Numbered from the stretch's first letter, positions 1-9,741 are shown. The stretch: 62,093 nucleotides of DNA from Sedimenticola hydrogenitrophicus (GCF_025175675.1 NZ_JANIOA010000028.1:1-62093), one strand, 5' to 3'. The notes: generated from the letters alone by a model not told the origin. A program made the numbers and translations.

Positions 1-1382
1 GTTTGAACAACATATGTCTTTTCCGCTCCATAACCCCCGGATGCTGTATCAATCCAGCTATTTGAAATCGGAAAAAACGGAAAATCGCTTGTAAACCTAC
101 GAAACGATGCGGTCTTTCCATAAGTCTCAATACGATTACTTTTCACAAGTCGCGTGAGCCCTAATCCATTTGTTTTCCACCCTCCTTTACCTGGACGATA
201 GACAGCCCCTTCATGTTCGAATGGGACCAGTGTGCTTTCTGAAGCGGAAGTAGAAGTCAATGGAGAGCGTCGATAGACACGAGAGCCTTCGTCAAGCGAA
301 TGAACTCCTTGCTTTTCTTCCTTCGTGATCTTACGAAGCCTAATGTCTTCAGACATGACAAAGTCATAATTAACCCAATCGAACCCTTCCCTTCGCTGTT
401 GCAATGATCGAAATTTCGCTAGAGATTTATCTTTTGCATACCAAAGCAAATAGTCGTTTGTATCCGCAAGAAAGTCTGAATTTTGTGTGGCCGTTTTCCT
501 GAAATAAATCGTTAGTATATTATTTTGATCACCAAATACCTCGTCCATCAGCGCGCGTACTCGATGCGCATTTTCTCCACCTATCTGCACAAAGATGGAA
601 CCGGAATCGGTTAATAAATCCCGCGCCACCGTCAGCCGATCGCGCAGATAGGTGAGGTAGGAGTGAATACCATCGCGCCAGGTATCGCGAAAGGCTTTTA
701 CCATCTCTGGCTCGCGGGTGATTTGGTCGGTATTGCCATCCTTCACCCGCGTACTGGTGGTGGACCACTGGAAGTTGGAGTTAAATTTGATGCCGTAGGG
801 CGGATCGAAGTAGATGCACTGCACCTTGCCGCGCAGCCCTTCCCGCTCGGCCAGACTGGCCATCACCTGCAGGCTGTCACCGAGGATCATGCGGTTGGCC
901 CAGTGGGCGTCATGCTGGTAGAACTCGGTTTTGGCGTCGTCGCTGGGCAGGCCGTTGAAATCGGCGAACAGGTCGGCCACCGCGCCCGCCTGCTGGTGGT
1001 CGCTGGCGTTCCGGCGGCGCTCCGATTCCCGTTTCAGGTCGTCGATCAGTACCTTGGGGTGGACTTTCTCCTGGATATAGAGCGGCGGCGCATTGACCAC
1101 CAGGTCGGACCAGTCCTGCTGGTCCTTGCCTCGCCACACCAGTTGCGGGTCCAGGTCACGGTTGATCTGTTGCTGAAATTCGGGTGAGAACTTGCCCGTG
1201 TCGTGCAAGGCGGCCAGTTGGCTCAGCCATCGGCTGTTGCCACGCGGGTAGCTGACCCGCAGCGGGTCGCTATGCTCCTTCTGCATCACCGACTGGTATT
1301 CGGCAGTGGGGATATTTTTACGCGTGGCATCGTCGTGGGTGAGCGCTTCGACAGATTTAAGGGCGTTGGTTTTTTTGGCCAT
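1..1382 (-). CDS. mod: Type III restriction-modification DNA methyltransferase (Mod), C-terminus beyond the window edge
   Basis: The reading frame is open from the ATG at 1382 down to base 1, giving 460 visible codons without a stop. It encodes an adenine-type DNA methyltransferase that would protect host DNA in the type III system encoded just upstream. The catalytic DPPYG motif lies at about residues 193-197, and the AdoMet-binding FxGxG motif is not seen before the edge, so it should follow. That order is the beta class typical of Mod proteins. The last visible residues (EKTYVVQ) match the stretch that usually precedes that motif. The start is nine bases after the dinD stop, so the two are probably cotranscribed. 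Bases 1 to about 540, the likely target-recognition region, are clearly AT-richer than the rest. The call rests on motif and context; the recognition sequence cannot be read. Confidence 0.9.
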   Translation of the reverse strand, partial: MAKKTNALKSVEALTHDDATRKNIPTAEYQSVMQKEHSDPLRVSYPRGNSRWLSQLAALHDTGKFSPEFQQQINRDLDPQLVWRGKDQQDWSDLVVNAPPLYIQEKVHPKVLIDDLKRESERRRNASDHQQAGAVADLFADFNGLPSDDAKTEFYQHDAHWANRMILGDSLQVMASLAEREGLRGKVQCIYFDPPYGIKFNSNFQWSTTSTRVKDGNTDQITREPEMVKAFRDTWRDGIHSYLTYLRDRLTVARDLLTDSGSIFVQIGGENAHRVRALMDEVFGDQNNILTIYFRKTATQNSDFLADTNDYLLWYAKDKSLAKFRSLQQRREGFDWVNYDFVMSEDIRLRKITKEEKQGVHSLDEGSRVYRRSPLTSTSASESTLVPFEHEGAVYRPGKGGWKTNGLGLTRLVKSNRIETYGKTASFRRFTSDFPFFPISNSWIDTASGGYGAEKTYVVQ

Positions 1383-1391
1383 GTTGGGTAC

Positions 1392-2231
1392 TTATTCCAG
1401 GGAATCGGGGTTCTTTAAGGATTTTTTGTCGGAAGAGGCAATCCGGCGCTCCACTTTCTTCACATCCTCGTCTGCTGGCAGGCTCTCGGGACGGATTCCC
1501 CGTTCAAGCAGGGTGTTGCGCACTGCTTTATTGTTGGTGACGTGTTCGGTAGAGATGGCGCCTTCGCTGCTCATCTGATTCTGGCGGGCATTGTAGATGG
1601 TAATTTCGGTGGCGAAATCCTTGGCCTTCAAGATGAGGGTGGGAGCAAAGTCTGCCAGCGGACGCTTATCCGGCACTTGCCAATGGGCCTTCATGGCCTG
1701 TGTGGATTTACCGAACAGGGCCTGATCACCCTTGCTGCGTATCAGGCCAAAATTCTGGTTGCCTCCGGTCTGCTCATAGATCACTTCCGAGAGTTCTTTT
1801 TCCGTGGCAGTAAGTTTTTCGCGGGCGTACACCCGTTCGGGTTCCAGCAGACGCTGTTCTATCAATTCGGCCTTGCGGGTCTGAATGGCAAAATAGGTCT
1901 GGGCGAAGGCAATTTGCTGCTTTTTAGGATCACCGTTCTGGGCGATGAGGTAGCAGGCGTAGCGGGTGAGCATCATGTCATCCACCTCACGCTGACTACC
2001 GGAGCCCAGGTCGACCATTTTGTTGACGTCAACAAAATGGTCCGTGATCGAGTGGCCGGACACTTCACAGGCAACTTTTGCTTTAGAAATCACGGTATTA
2101 AAGTTACGCCACTCGGAATAGCCCAGTAGCTGCTGAAGATCGCGGGCCAGCCAGAACTCTATCCCTGTCTCGGTGGTTTGGGCATGACCCTCAAATGTAT
2201 CCGTAAGCGACTGAATCAGCTCTATTTTCAT
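1392..2231 (-). CDS. dinD: DinD-like DNA-damage-inducible protein D
   Basis: This 279-residue protein resembles E. coli DinD, which is about the same length. DinD is LexA-controlled in E. coli and has been reported to antagonise RecA filaments. The N-terminal third ([19 protein letters not shown], about residues 26-44) is the BRO-N-like part shared with phage antirepressor-type proteins, followed by the characteristic [15 protein letters not shown] stretch. The ATG overlaps the res stop by four bases (ATGA), and its stop is nine bases before mod, so it sits inside the restriction-modification operon. That placement suggests a link between restriction and DNA damage, but this is inference. I saw no LexA box immediately upstream, since the upstream sequence is res coding DNA. 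Confidence 0.85.
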   Translation of the reverse strand: MKIELIQSLTDTFEGHAQTTETGIEFWLARDLQQLLGYSEWRNFNTVISKAKVACEVSGHSITDHFVDVNKMVDLGSGSQREVDDMMLTRYACYLIAQNGDPKKQQIAFAQTYFAIQTRKAELIEQRLLEPERVYAREKLTATEKELSEVIYEQTGGNQNFGLIRSKGDQALFGKSTQAMKAHWQVPDKRPLADFAPTLILKAKDFATEITIYNARQNQMSSEGAISTEHVTNNKAVRNTLLERGIRPESLPADEDVKKVERRIASSDKKSLKNPDSLE

Positions 2232-5200
2232 GCTTGTGCCTCCCTGGCGGTGTTAACGGTAAAGGTTTCAATCATGCGGTCAAACTCGGCTTCGACCTTT
2301 TTGGCAAAATCATCCTGCATCTGGAACACGTCGGTGAATTCGGCGAAGGCCCAGCGGCCATAGCTGTTCAGATGATTTACGCCGGGCACCCAGTAGGTAT
2401 CCATGGTGGACTTTTTCTCTTTGGCGTCTTCGCCACGGTAACCCTTGATCTCAACGATCAGGTTTAAGGGATTGTCATCGCCCTGCCCATCAGCCACCTG
2501 AATGATGAAATCCGGGCGGTATTTGCGGGTTTCCGAGGCATAGCGATAGGGTACTTCCAGGCCCAGATTGTGATTTTTGACGTAGGCGAGCACCTTGGGG
2601 TGGGCCTCGGCGACGCGGCAGAATTCCGCTTCCCAGTCGCTATCGAGGATGACCCAATTGAGGTGGCTACGACGGGCGTCGGTTTCCCAGCGATCCATTT
2701 TGGAGGTATTGAAATTGACGTGGATAGTGCTGCCAGTGGGGTTGTAGGGGTCAAGCACCGCCTTGATCGGCCGTTTGCCCTGCACCGCGCGGGTGATGGC
2801 GGCGGTGATACGGTCGCAGGCCACATCGGCGAGGGCTTGGTACATCAGCAGGCCGGGGTAGGTATCGCCCTTGCACACCAGGCAGTTATCCAGCCACTCC
2901 CTGGTAATGCGCTTGAGCTGGCCGAACAGGTGCAGCTCGGGCTCCTCCCCGGGATCGCGCCATTTGGTGTAGAGCAGGCGCTGGGTGAGGTGAAACAGCA
3001 GGGTGGAACGTCGCATATCGCGGATATGTTCCAGGCTGAGATCGACGGTTTCGCCAATAATGCCCGCGTTTTTGGTGATGGAGGGGCCGACGATGGCCGG
3101 GGTCAGCTCGAAGACCGAGTCGTCGTTGAAATGGGCGGTGAGCCTCTCTTCGGGCAGTTCGACGCGGTAACCGGCCACCCGGGGGAAGCGGATTTCCAGA
3201 GCATCACGCTCGGGGCGCATCGCCTTGACCTGAATGGTTTCCCTTGGGGGTTGCGGCGGGGCAATCACCGGTTTGGCGGTAAAGTCGAAGGGAATGCCGA
3301 GCACATCGGCATATTCCACGTTAAACAGCCCTTCTTCATTCAGGTCATAGGACTGGCGGCGCAGAGCGCGGCCAATGACCTGCTCGCAGAGTAACTGGGT
3401 ACCAAAGGCGCGCACCCCGAGCACATGGGTGACGGTGTTGGCGTCCCAGCCCTCGGTGAGCATGGATACGAACACCACGCAGCGGATGGATTCCCCCAGC
3501 GCACCCGGCTTGCCGACTGTGTTCATCACCTCGCGCAGCAGAGTGGCGTCGTCGATCTGCTTACCGGCGCGCAGGTCGTTGGCGAGGGCGCCGCCACGCT
3601 CCATGGCTTCGCGCTTGAACAGCTCGATTTCGTCATTGGCGAGATTGCGGAAGTTCTTGTCCAGGGCGTCGCCGGATTCCAGTTGTTCGCTGTCGATCAA
3701 CAGAGTGTTGGGGCGCGGCAGGGGATTGTCGTATGCATCGTAATTGCGAAACAACTCCAGGCGGCCGTTGACGATATTGGAAGTGCCGTCTTCGTTGTCG
3801 CGCACAAAGCCGGAGATATAGTCGTAGACCAGCTTGGAAGTGGCGGTGTTGTTGCACACCACAATAAAACAGGGCGGTACCTTGATGCCGGCCTTTTGCC
3901 ACAGGGCATAGGTTTTTTCATAGTGGCCGTAAAGCGCCTGCAGGGCGGTTTGCAGCTCCACCGGGATACTGAGTGGATCAAGTGTCGAGCCTTTACCTCG
4001 ACCTTTCTTGGGCATCTTCTTGCCGATATGTTTCCACAGTTCCCTGTACATCGGCATCTCATCAGCACTTGGCATATTTTGAGCTACTGGCACCCTCGGC
4101 AGCTTGACAATGCCGCATTCGATGGCGTCCATCAGCGAGAAATCACTCATGGTCCAGGGGAACAGGGTGCCCTCGACGTAGCCGGAGCCACTAAGAAAGA
4201 ACGGCGTGGCGGACAGGTCAAGGACGCGGCTGATGCCGAGCTTGCGGTTGACGGCTTCGAGGCCGGAAATCCACAGCCGAGCGGCCTCCTTGTTTTTCTC
4301 GGCTTCTTTCCGGTCATCGCCCTTCAGGTCTTCTTCGAGGTTAGCATCCGGTTTTTCGCGGTAGCAGTGATGGGCTTCATCGTTGATAACCAGGATATTT
4401 TTCAGTCCCATCAGCTCGGGCATCACCCGTTGCAGCATCTGGCCTTCGGTTTCCAGGGTTTCCAGCGGCGAGCCGCCGCGGCCTTGCAGTAACAGCCGCC
4501 CGCCTTTGGACAGCTCCAGGCGCTCGCGCTGCTTGAAGGCGTGGTTATTGGTGATAACGATCTTGGCCTTGTTGAGATCATCCAGCATATCGCCGGGTAC
4601 CAGCTCACGGCTGGCGTAGTAGCTGTTGGGATCATTGGGCATCAGCACCCGCAGGCGATCGCGGATGGTGATGCCGGGGCGACTATCAGAAACCCCCGGG
4701 TGAACCTCTTACTGTTGGGCTTGCGCACTGCATTGATGGTTTGCCAGGCAATCAGCATGGCCATCACGGTGGTCTTGCCCGCGCCGGTGGCGAGTTTGAG
4801 CGCCAGGCGCATCAGCTCGGGGTTGGCGTCGTTGTTGGCATTGCCAAGGTGTTCGATGAAACCCTGCCCTGCTTTGCCGGTATTGGGTGCTACTTCGGTC
4901 AGCCAGATAGCGGTTTCAACGGCCTCAACCTGGCAGAAAAAGGGTCGGATACCGGCGAAATCATGGTGGCGCCAGTGCTGGAGCAGGCGGGCGGTTTCCG
5001 GTGTAACGCGCCAATCGGAGGGATTTGGCAGCCGCCGCCATTTGTCCACTGACTGGCGCACAGCATTGATCACGGCGGTATGATCGTACTGCTGTGCTTC
5101 GGTGGACAGGCCCTTGCCTTCATCAAACAGCAGGTCGGCCTGATTCCCTGAACCCTTGCGTTTTTTGGGTTTCGGGATTGGGGTAATGAACTCGGCCCGG

Positions 5201-5316
5201 CGACGTTTATCGATAATAGCCTGGGTGGGCTGCCCGGTGTCGTCCAACTCCCAGTGCCGAGCTGGATAGGCGTAGGGCGAGTTGAGGATGGGTTTTTCGA
5301 AGAAAGGATTGGTCAT
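2228..5316 (-). pseudogene. res: Type III restriction enzyme Res subunit, interrupted by a single-base frameshift
   Basis: Two frames together make one Res protein of about 1030 residues. The first (5316 to 4642, 224 aa) carries helicase motif I, ATGAGKTT, near residues 176-183. The second (4648 to 2228) carries DEAH in INDEAHHCYREKP, motif VI in QVIGRALRRQ, and a C-terminal PD-ExK nuclease pattern (RPDFII, then VEIKG). Restoring one G near 4673-4678 turns APASPSAIACGC-stop into APGITIRDRLRVLMPND and joins the frames. The whole span is exactly one base short of 1030 codons. As written the ATPase is cut between motifs I and II, so restriction should be off unless this is a sequencing error or is rescued by ribosomal slippage. 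It ends in a four-base overlap with dinD. Confidence 0.88.
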
Positions 5317-5681
5317 TCTGTTGTCTTATATCCCTGCCAGTGCATGTAACTCCACACTCAATCCCGACGACCACGCCCTGCTCCCCCCTTACTTTATCAG
5401 TCTTCAGCAGCATGAGGTGGAGAAGCCAATCTGCACTTGTACAGGTGGAGGACTCTTATTGTGGTCACAGTTTAACCCTCAGCAGACATGGAAAACCAGT
5501 AATTAGCGGATTGTCTGTTAGAACGCCAGCTCAAATGGGTTCAGGGGATATTTGATGTGGATGCACTGTGCTGAGCCATCCTGACCTGGATCGGGATCAT
5601 AACCGGATTGATCCGATCTGCCGCGAAAACCCTCCTCAACAACCTGCCGCCTGTAGGAGAAGCGGCACCCCCACCGCCACA
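5317..5681. other. Intergenic stretch between res and the keto-acid decarboxylase, no gene seen
   Basis: These 365 bases lie upstream of res and downstream of the decarboxylase. They should hold the res promoter and a transcript end. Short frames here have no recognisable product. The right part contains a degenerate CTGTAGGAG-type repeat fragment near 5650-5670. I see no clear hairpin terminator. Confidence 0.5.
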
Positions 5682-7313
5682 TCACACCCCCATCCCGCTG
5701 CGCCGGCCCTGGGCCTCGATGAACCGCTGCAGGGTGGCGCTGCGGGCGTCCGGGGAGAGCATGATCTCGATCAACTGGAAGCGGCCCCGGGTCGCTACCG
5801 CCCGCTCCAATGCCGCTTGCAGTTCGGCGCGGCTGTTGACCCGTACCCCGTCGCCCCCCAGCGACCCGCACAGGTCGGCAAAACGCCAGTCATCCAGGTG
5901 ATTGAAACGGCTCTCCGGCTGGAAGGTGGCGAGCATGCCCCAGCAGCTGTTGTTGAACAGCAGCACGATCGGGTCCCAGCCGTAGCGGCGGCAATTACCC
6001 AGTTCCCAACCGGTCATCTGGAACGCCCCGTCGCCCACCAGGATGATCGGTCGCTCGCCGCTGGCGGCCTGCAGACCCAGTCCCGCCGGCACGCCGAAAC
6101 CCATGGTGGCGTAGTAGCCCGGCGCCACCAGTTGGGTGTTGTCCATGTCCATGGCGGTGAACAGGCAGTCGCCGATATCCGAGGCGATGGGCATGGGACC
6201 GTGACGATCGAACAGGTCATTCACCGCCCGGGCGATATCGGTGGGCACGATGGCCGCATCGTCCACCACCAGGCCACGAGGATAGTCGGGTTTCAGCGGG
6301 GTCGCATGGTGGGTGTTGGACGCGGTCTGGCGCAGCAGTTCATCCACCAGCTCGGCCAGGGAGAGGGCCTGGTAGAGGTGATACCCGACCTTCACCTCGC
6401 GGTCCGCGGCGTTCACGGTATGGCGGATATCCAGGCGCTTGGCGGAGACGCCGAAATTGGTGTCGCAGACGATCACCCCCAGCATCAGCAGCTGATCCGA
6501 TTCCTCCACCGTCTCACTGACTGTGGGATCGCCGGCCATGCCGATATAGGAGCCGATCAGCTGGCAATCGGCGTGGGAGAACAGGCCGCGCCCCATAAAG
6601 GAGGTGGCCACCGGCAGCCGCAGGCGGCGCGACAGTTCCGCCACCTTCTCCTCCAGGCCGTAACGGCGCACCTCCACTCCGGCCAGGATCACCGGCCGTT
6701 GCGCCGCCGCAAGCCGCGCCAGGATCTCCTCGGCACAGGCGGCGAGCGCCCGGGGATCGCCCACGGAGGGCTCCAGCAGCGGGACGGCATCACAGGGACT
6801 GTTCACCAGGTCACGCGGAAACTCGATATAGACCGGACGCGACTGCTCCAGGCAGTTGAGCAACACCCGGGCGATCTTGTCCGGTGCCGTGCGCGGGTCG
6901 TCCAGCACGGCCTGGTCGCAGGTGAACTCCTTGAACACCTGGTGCTGGGAAGCGAGACTCTTCACCTTATGATGCAGCAACAGGTCGCCCTGCAGCTCGG
7001 CAATCCCGGGTGCGCCGGAGATCACCACCAGGGGCGACTTCTCGGCGTAGGCACAGGCCACGCTGTTGACCATGTTGAAGGCACCGGCGCCGTAGGTGAC
7101 CACCGCCACCCCGAGCGAACCGCGGTAGCGGGCCGTGGCGTCGGCGGCGAAACCGACCCCCGGCTCATGGCTCAGGGTATAGAACGGCAGGATGCCGGAC
7201 TGCTCAATCACCTTGAAGAACGGCAGCGCGAAATCCCCGGGTATCCCGAACAACTCCCGCGCGCCGTGTCGCTTCAGACCGTCCAGCAGTGCCTCGGCCA
7301 GTGTCATCATCAT
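5682..7313 (-). CDS. Thiamine-diphosphate-dependent 2-keto-acid decarboxylase (indolepyruvate/phenylpyruvate type)
   Basis: This 543-residue enzyme is predicted to decarboxylate a 2-keto acid to an aldehyde in the cytoplasm. The N-terminal PYR domain has the catalytic glutamate at Glu50 (LSHEPG). The adjacent histidines His114-His115 (LLLHHK) are a hallmark of pyruvate and indolepyruvate decarboxylases and are absent from acetolactate synthases. The thiamine-diphosphate/Mg site is GDGAFQMTGWELGN from residue 427, ending in NN at 454-455. Three ATG codons stand in tandem at the start, with GGAGAG just upstream. Divergent transcription from an Lrp-family gene mirrors the ipdC/Lrp arrangement known in indoleacetate-producing bacteria and suggests control by an amino acid. 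The substrate (indolepyruvate, phenylpyruvate or branched keto acids) cannot be fixed from sequence. Confidence 0.85.
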   Translation of the reverse strand: MMMTLAEALLDGLKRHGARELFGIPGDFALPFFKVIEQSGILPFYTLSHEPGVGFAADATARYRGSLGVAVVTYGAGAFNMVNSVACAYAEKSPLVVISGAPGIAELQGDLLLHHKVKSLASQHQVFKEFTCDQAVLDDPRTAPDKIARVLLNCLEQSRPVYIEFPRDLVNSPCDAVPLLEPSVGDPRALAACAEEILARLAAAQRPVILAGVEVRRYGLEEKVAELSRRLRLPVATSFMGRGLFSHADCQLIGSYIGMAGDPTVSETVEESDQLLMLGVIVCDTNFGVSAKRLDIRHTVNAADREVKVGYHLYQALSLAELVDELLRQTASNTHHATPLKPDYPRGLVVDDAAIVPTDIARAVNDLFDRHGPMPIASDIGDCLFTAMDMDNTQLVAPGYYATMGFGVPAGLGLQAASGERPIILVGDGAFQMTGWELGNCRRYGWDPIVLLFNNSCWGMLATFQPESRFNHLDDWRFADLCGSLGGDGVRVNSRAELQAALERAVATRGRFQLIEIMLSPDARSATLQRFIEAQGRRSGMGV

Positions 7314-7384
7314 CTCTCCAGTCAGGGGTGGAAACCGGGCGCCAGCATAGCGGAATTAGCATGACGTTTTCGCGTGTTTGCACG

Positions 7385-7406
7385 AGCATTATCGACTCAT
7401 AATGCT
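7385..7406. promoter_or_regulatory. Perfect palindrome in the divergent decarboxylase/Lrp promoter region, operator candidate
   Basis: AGCATTAT at 7385-7392 and ATAATGCT at 7399-7406 are perfect inverted 8-mers separated by six bases. They lie in an AT-rich patch between two divergent starts (7313 and 7549), close to where both promoters should be. Lrp-family dimers often bind such AT-rich palindromes, so this is a likely autoregulatory site. That is inference. Confidence 0.6.
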
Positions 7407-7548
7407 GTTTTCATGCATATGTGTTATTTTTTTGATGTTTTCACGCATGTTTGGCAAACAACGCACAGCTTTTTGTCAGGCCATGCATTGCCGGACTTGG
7501 CCCGTCGGGCCAACCGACACCCCGTATCACCCATTTCAGGAGTATCTG

Positions 7549-8028
7549 ATGACCAACCGACTGGACAAGTACGACAAGCTGATCCTGCACCATCTGCAGC
7601 AGGATGCCCGCCTCTCCCACGTCGCCCTGTCGGAGCGCATCAATCTCTCCCCCTCCCAGTGCGCCCGCCGACTGCAGCAGTTGGAGAAGTCCGGCGTCAT
7701 CACCGGTTACTCGGCGGTGATCGATCCCCAGGCCCTGGGGCTGGACGTGGTGGCGCTGATCAATATCACCCTGGAGAAACAGCAGGAGAATATCGCGGCG
7801 GCATTCGAGCAGGCGGTACAGGCGCGGCCGGAGATCCTGGAGTGTCTGCTGATCACCGGCGACGGGGATTACGAGCTGCGGGTGATCGCCCGAAACCTGC
7901 AGGGCTTCTCGCGCTTTATCTCCGAGCACCTGATGAAGATGCCCGGGGTCTCCTCCATCAAGTCGAATATCCAGCTGTCGCAGATCAAGGCGCGCGGTTC
8001 GCTGCCGCTGCTGGATCTGGAGAGCTGA
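7549..8028 (+). CDS. Lrp/AsnC-family transcriptional regulator
   Basis: A 159-residue regulator of normal length for the family. The N-terminal winged helix-turn-helix spans about residues 5-60 (DKLILHHLQQDARLSHVALS, then LSPSQCARRLQQLEKSGVI). The C-terminal RAM ligand-binding domain follows, with the GDGDYELRV stretch. The open frame extends upstream to 7378, but the ATG at 7549 has AGGAG at 7538-7542, six bases away, and begins exactly where the family begins, so I chose it. It is divergent from the keto-acid decarboxylase and is probably its regulator, responding to an amino acid. Confidence 0.92.
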   Translation: MTNRLDKYDKLILHHLQQDARLSHVALSERINLSPSQCARRLQQLEKSGVITGYSAVIDPQALGLDVVALINITLEKQQENIAAAFEQAVQARPEILECLLITGDGDYELRVIARNLQGFSRFISEHLMKMPGVSSIKSNIQLSQIKARGSLPLLDLES

Positions 8029-8059
8029 GCCAATCCACCCTGGCTGACTACCGCAGGGA

Positions 8060-8239
8060 TGTAGGATGGGCGGAGGAGGTACGACGTAGCCCATCGAACA
8101 GACAGGCACGCCTCGCACATATTGCCCGATGCACAACGAAACCCACCTTTGGGTGGCCGGAGAACCGGTGGGTTACGCGGCGCCCGGGCGTTGCTGCAGT
8201 CGGAAAGTATCGTGGCTGTGCGCCGCTAACCCACCCTAC
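8060..8239. repeat. Dispersed GTGGGTTA/TAACCCAC intergenic repeat
   Basis: Between two convergent genes lies a repeat bounded by GTAGGATGGG on the left and CCCACCCTAC on the right, containing GTGGGTTACGCGGCGC and its complement-like GCGCCGCTAACCCACC. Related copies occur near 22861-23060 and inside the element at 54001-54188. It can fold and may end both transcripts. No protein is encoded. Confidence 0.7.
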
Positions 8240-8245
8240 AGTCCG

Positions 8246-9034
8246 TTACTTGCCATACATCTCCTCCAGCGCCTGCTGGAATGCCAGCCAGGAGCGGTGA
8301 TCCGCCTCCAGGTTATAGGCCAGGGGCATATCAAACCGCTGACCCACCGCGGTGGCATCGGGATTGGTGAACGAGTGTTTGGCCCCCGGGTAGCTGACAA
8401 ACCGGTAGTTGACCCCGGCACTCTCCATCTCCGCCTTGAAGGCCTCTATCTGCTCCGGTTTGACGAACGGATCATCCGCCCCGTTGAACACCAGCAGCCG
8501 CGCCTTCACACTACCCGGGGCGGCCGGTGAGCCGGCGCCCAGGCTACCGTGGAAACTGGCCACCAGGTCCAGATCCAGGCCGCGACGCGCCATCTCCAGC
8601 ACGATGCCGCCGCCGAAACAGTAGCCGATGGCCGAGAGCTGCGCGGGGTTCGCCGCCGCGTGCTGTTTCAGCAGCGCCATGGCCGCTTCGAAGCGGGCGG
8701 TGGCCGCCGCCATGTTGTTGCTCACCTCACCGGCGAACTGCCCGGCATCCTTCGGGTGATCGGCCAGTTTTCCATCGCCGTACATGTCCACCGCCAGCGC
8801 GGCATAGCCCATCGCGGCCAGCAACCGCGCCCGCTTGCGGGCGTATTCGTTATGTCCCCACCACTCGTGCACCACCAGAATCCCCGGCCGCTGGCCTTCG
8901 ATAGCGTCGTCATAGGCCAGGTAACCCTTGAGCGTGGTATCGCCCGCCTGGTAGGTCACCTCCCGCCCCTGAACCTCCGCCTGTGCCGACCAGGCGGCAA
9001 ACAGCAGCACACTCAACACAATAATCCGGCACAT
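8246..9034 (-). CDS. Secreted dienelactone-hydrolase-family alpha/beta hydrolase
   Basis: A 262-residue hydrolase with an N-terminal signal peptide (MCRIIVLSVLLFAAWSAQA), so it should act in the periplasm. The alpha/beta hydrolase core follows, with a Cys nucleophile in GYCFGGG (Cys139), an acid in NGADDPF (about Asp187) and a His in GAKHSF (His220), which is the dienelactone hydrolase Cys-Asp-His triad. The ATG at 9034 has a strong GGAGGAG four bases before it, which decides the start over the longer frame. The export signal is unusual for true catechol-pathway enzymes, so the substrate is probably different. Neighbours give no pathway clue. Confidence 0.88.
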   Translation of the reverse strand: MCRIIVLSVLLFAAWSAQAEVQGREVTYQAGDTTLKGYLAYDDAIEGQRPGILVVHEWWGHNEYARKRARLLAAMGYAALAVDMYGDGKLADHPKDAGQFAGEVSNNMAAATARFEAAMALLKQHAAANPAQLSAIGYCFGGGIVLEMARRGLDLDLVASFHGSLGAGSPAAPGSVKARLLVFNGADDPFVKPEQIEAFKAEMESAGVNYRFVSYPGAKHSFTNPDATAVGQRFDMPLAYNLEADHRSWLAFQQALEEMYGK

Positions 9035-9133
9035 AAACTCCTCCTTTGATGTTGTTATGACCACCCCGAGCGAATTGAATCTGGGACATTGCGCGTTATC
9101 CGCTCCTCTCCCCGGATCGGTAAAGAATCATTT

Positions 9134-9212
9134 CTCTCGCCAAGACGCCAAGAGCGCAAAGATTAAAGGAAGAAAGTGTTGTTCCTTGGCGTGCTTGGCG
9201 TCTTTGCGAGAG
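9134..9212. repeat. Short palindromic CCAAGACGCCAAGAG repeat
   Basis: Left arm CTCTCGCCAAGACGCCAAGA and right arm CTTGGCGTCTTTGCGAGAG form an imperfect inverted repeat about 80 bp long. The same simple form recurs at about 47262-47338, and much longer versions occur at 23565-23855 and 33467-33762. Confidence 0.75.
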
Positions 9213-9309
9213 TTCATTTTCCATCTATCATCCGGAGCAGCCCGTTCCATGCAGAGATCAGGCCTGAAGCGTCAGACCACCGGCGGATGCTCCCGCACAC
9301 TAGCCAAGT

Positions 9310-9741
9310 TTAGCCGCCCTTGATCACCATGACAGAGCACTTGGCCTGTCCCACCACCTTGGCGGCACAGGAGCCGAGAAACACCTGGGTCAGCCCCTTG
9401 GTGTGGGACGGGATAACAATCAGGTCCGCATCGATCTTCTTCGCCTGCCTGAGGATCTGTTCCGCGGGATTGCCTTCGGTGATCACCGGATGGGTGACGA
9501 TATCATCGGGCAGGTTGTCGCGGATGTAGCGTTTCATCACCTTGGCCACCTCCTTCATCGCCTCCTTCATCGCCTGGTCGGGAAAGAAGGAGGCCACCAG
9601 GGGCAGGCCGTATCCGGGCAGCACCGTCATCACATAGATCTCCGCCTGGTGTTTGCGCGCTTCATCGGTGGCGATCTGCAACGCCTTGACCGCCAGCTCC
9701 GTCTCCTGGAGATCGATCGGCAGTAATATTTTTTTAAACAT
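9310..9741 (-). CDS. UspA-family universal stress protein
   Basis: A 143-residue single-domain Usp protein. The N-terminus MFKKILLPID and the C-terminal SCAAKVVGQAKCSVMVIK are typical. The ATP-loop region (IPSHTKGLTQVFLGSCA) lacks the full GxxGx9GS pattern, so nucleotide binding is uncertain. The ATG at 9741, after AAGGAAC, is preferred over the longer frame. It lies 71 bases after the TRAP permease gene on the same strand. A Usp gene next to a TRAP transporter is a recurrent pairing (TeaD beside TeaABC in Halomonas), where it tunes transport, so a similar role is plausible. Confidence 0.88.
   Translation of the reverse strand: MFKKILLPIDLQETELAVKALQIATDEARKHQAEIYVMTVLPGYGLPLVASFFPDQAMKEAMKEVAKVMKRYIRDNLPDDIVTHPVITEGNPAEQILRQAKKIDADLIVIPSHTKGLTQVFLGSCAAKVVGQAKCSVMVIKGG

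Noticed and set aside
5568-7364. Long plus-strand reading frame of about 598 codons over the decarboxylase gene
   Set aside because: It is antisense to a clearly conserved thiamine-diphosphate enzyme, has low-complexity His/Gln/Arg composition, and is a by-product of high GC.
7378-7548. N-terminal extension of the Lrp-type regulator
   Set aside because: It covers the AT-rich promoter region and operator palindrome; the internal ATG has AGGAG at the right distance.
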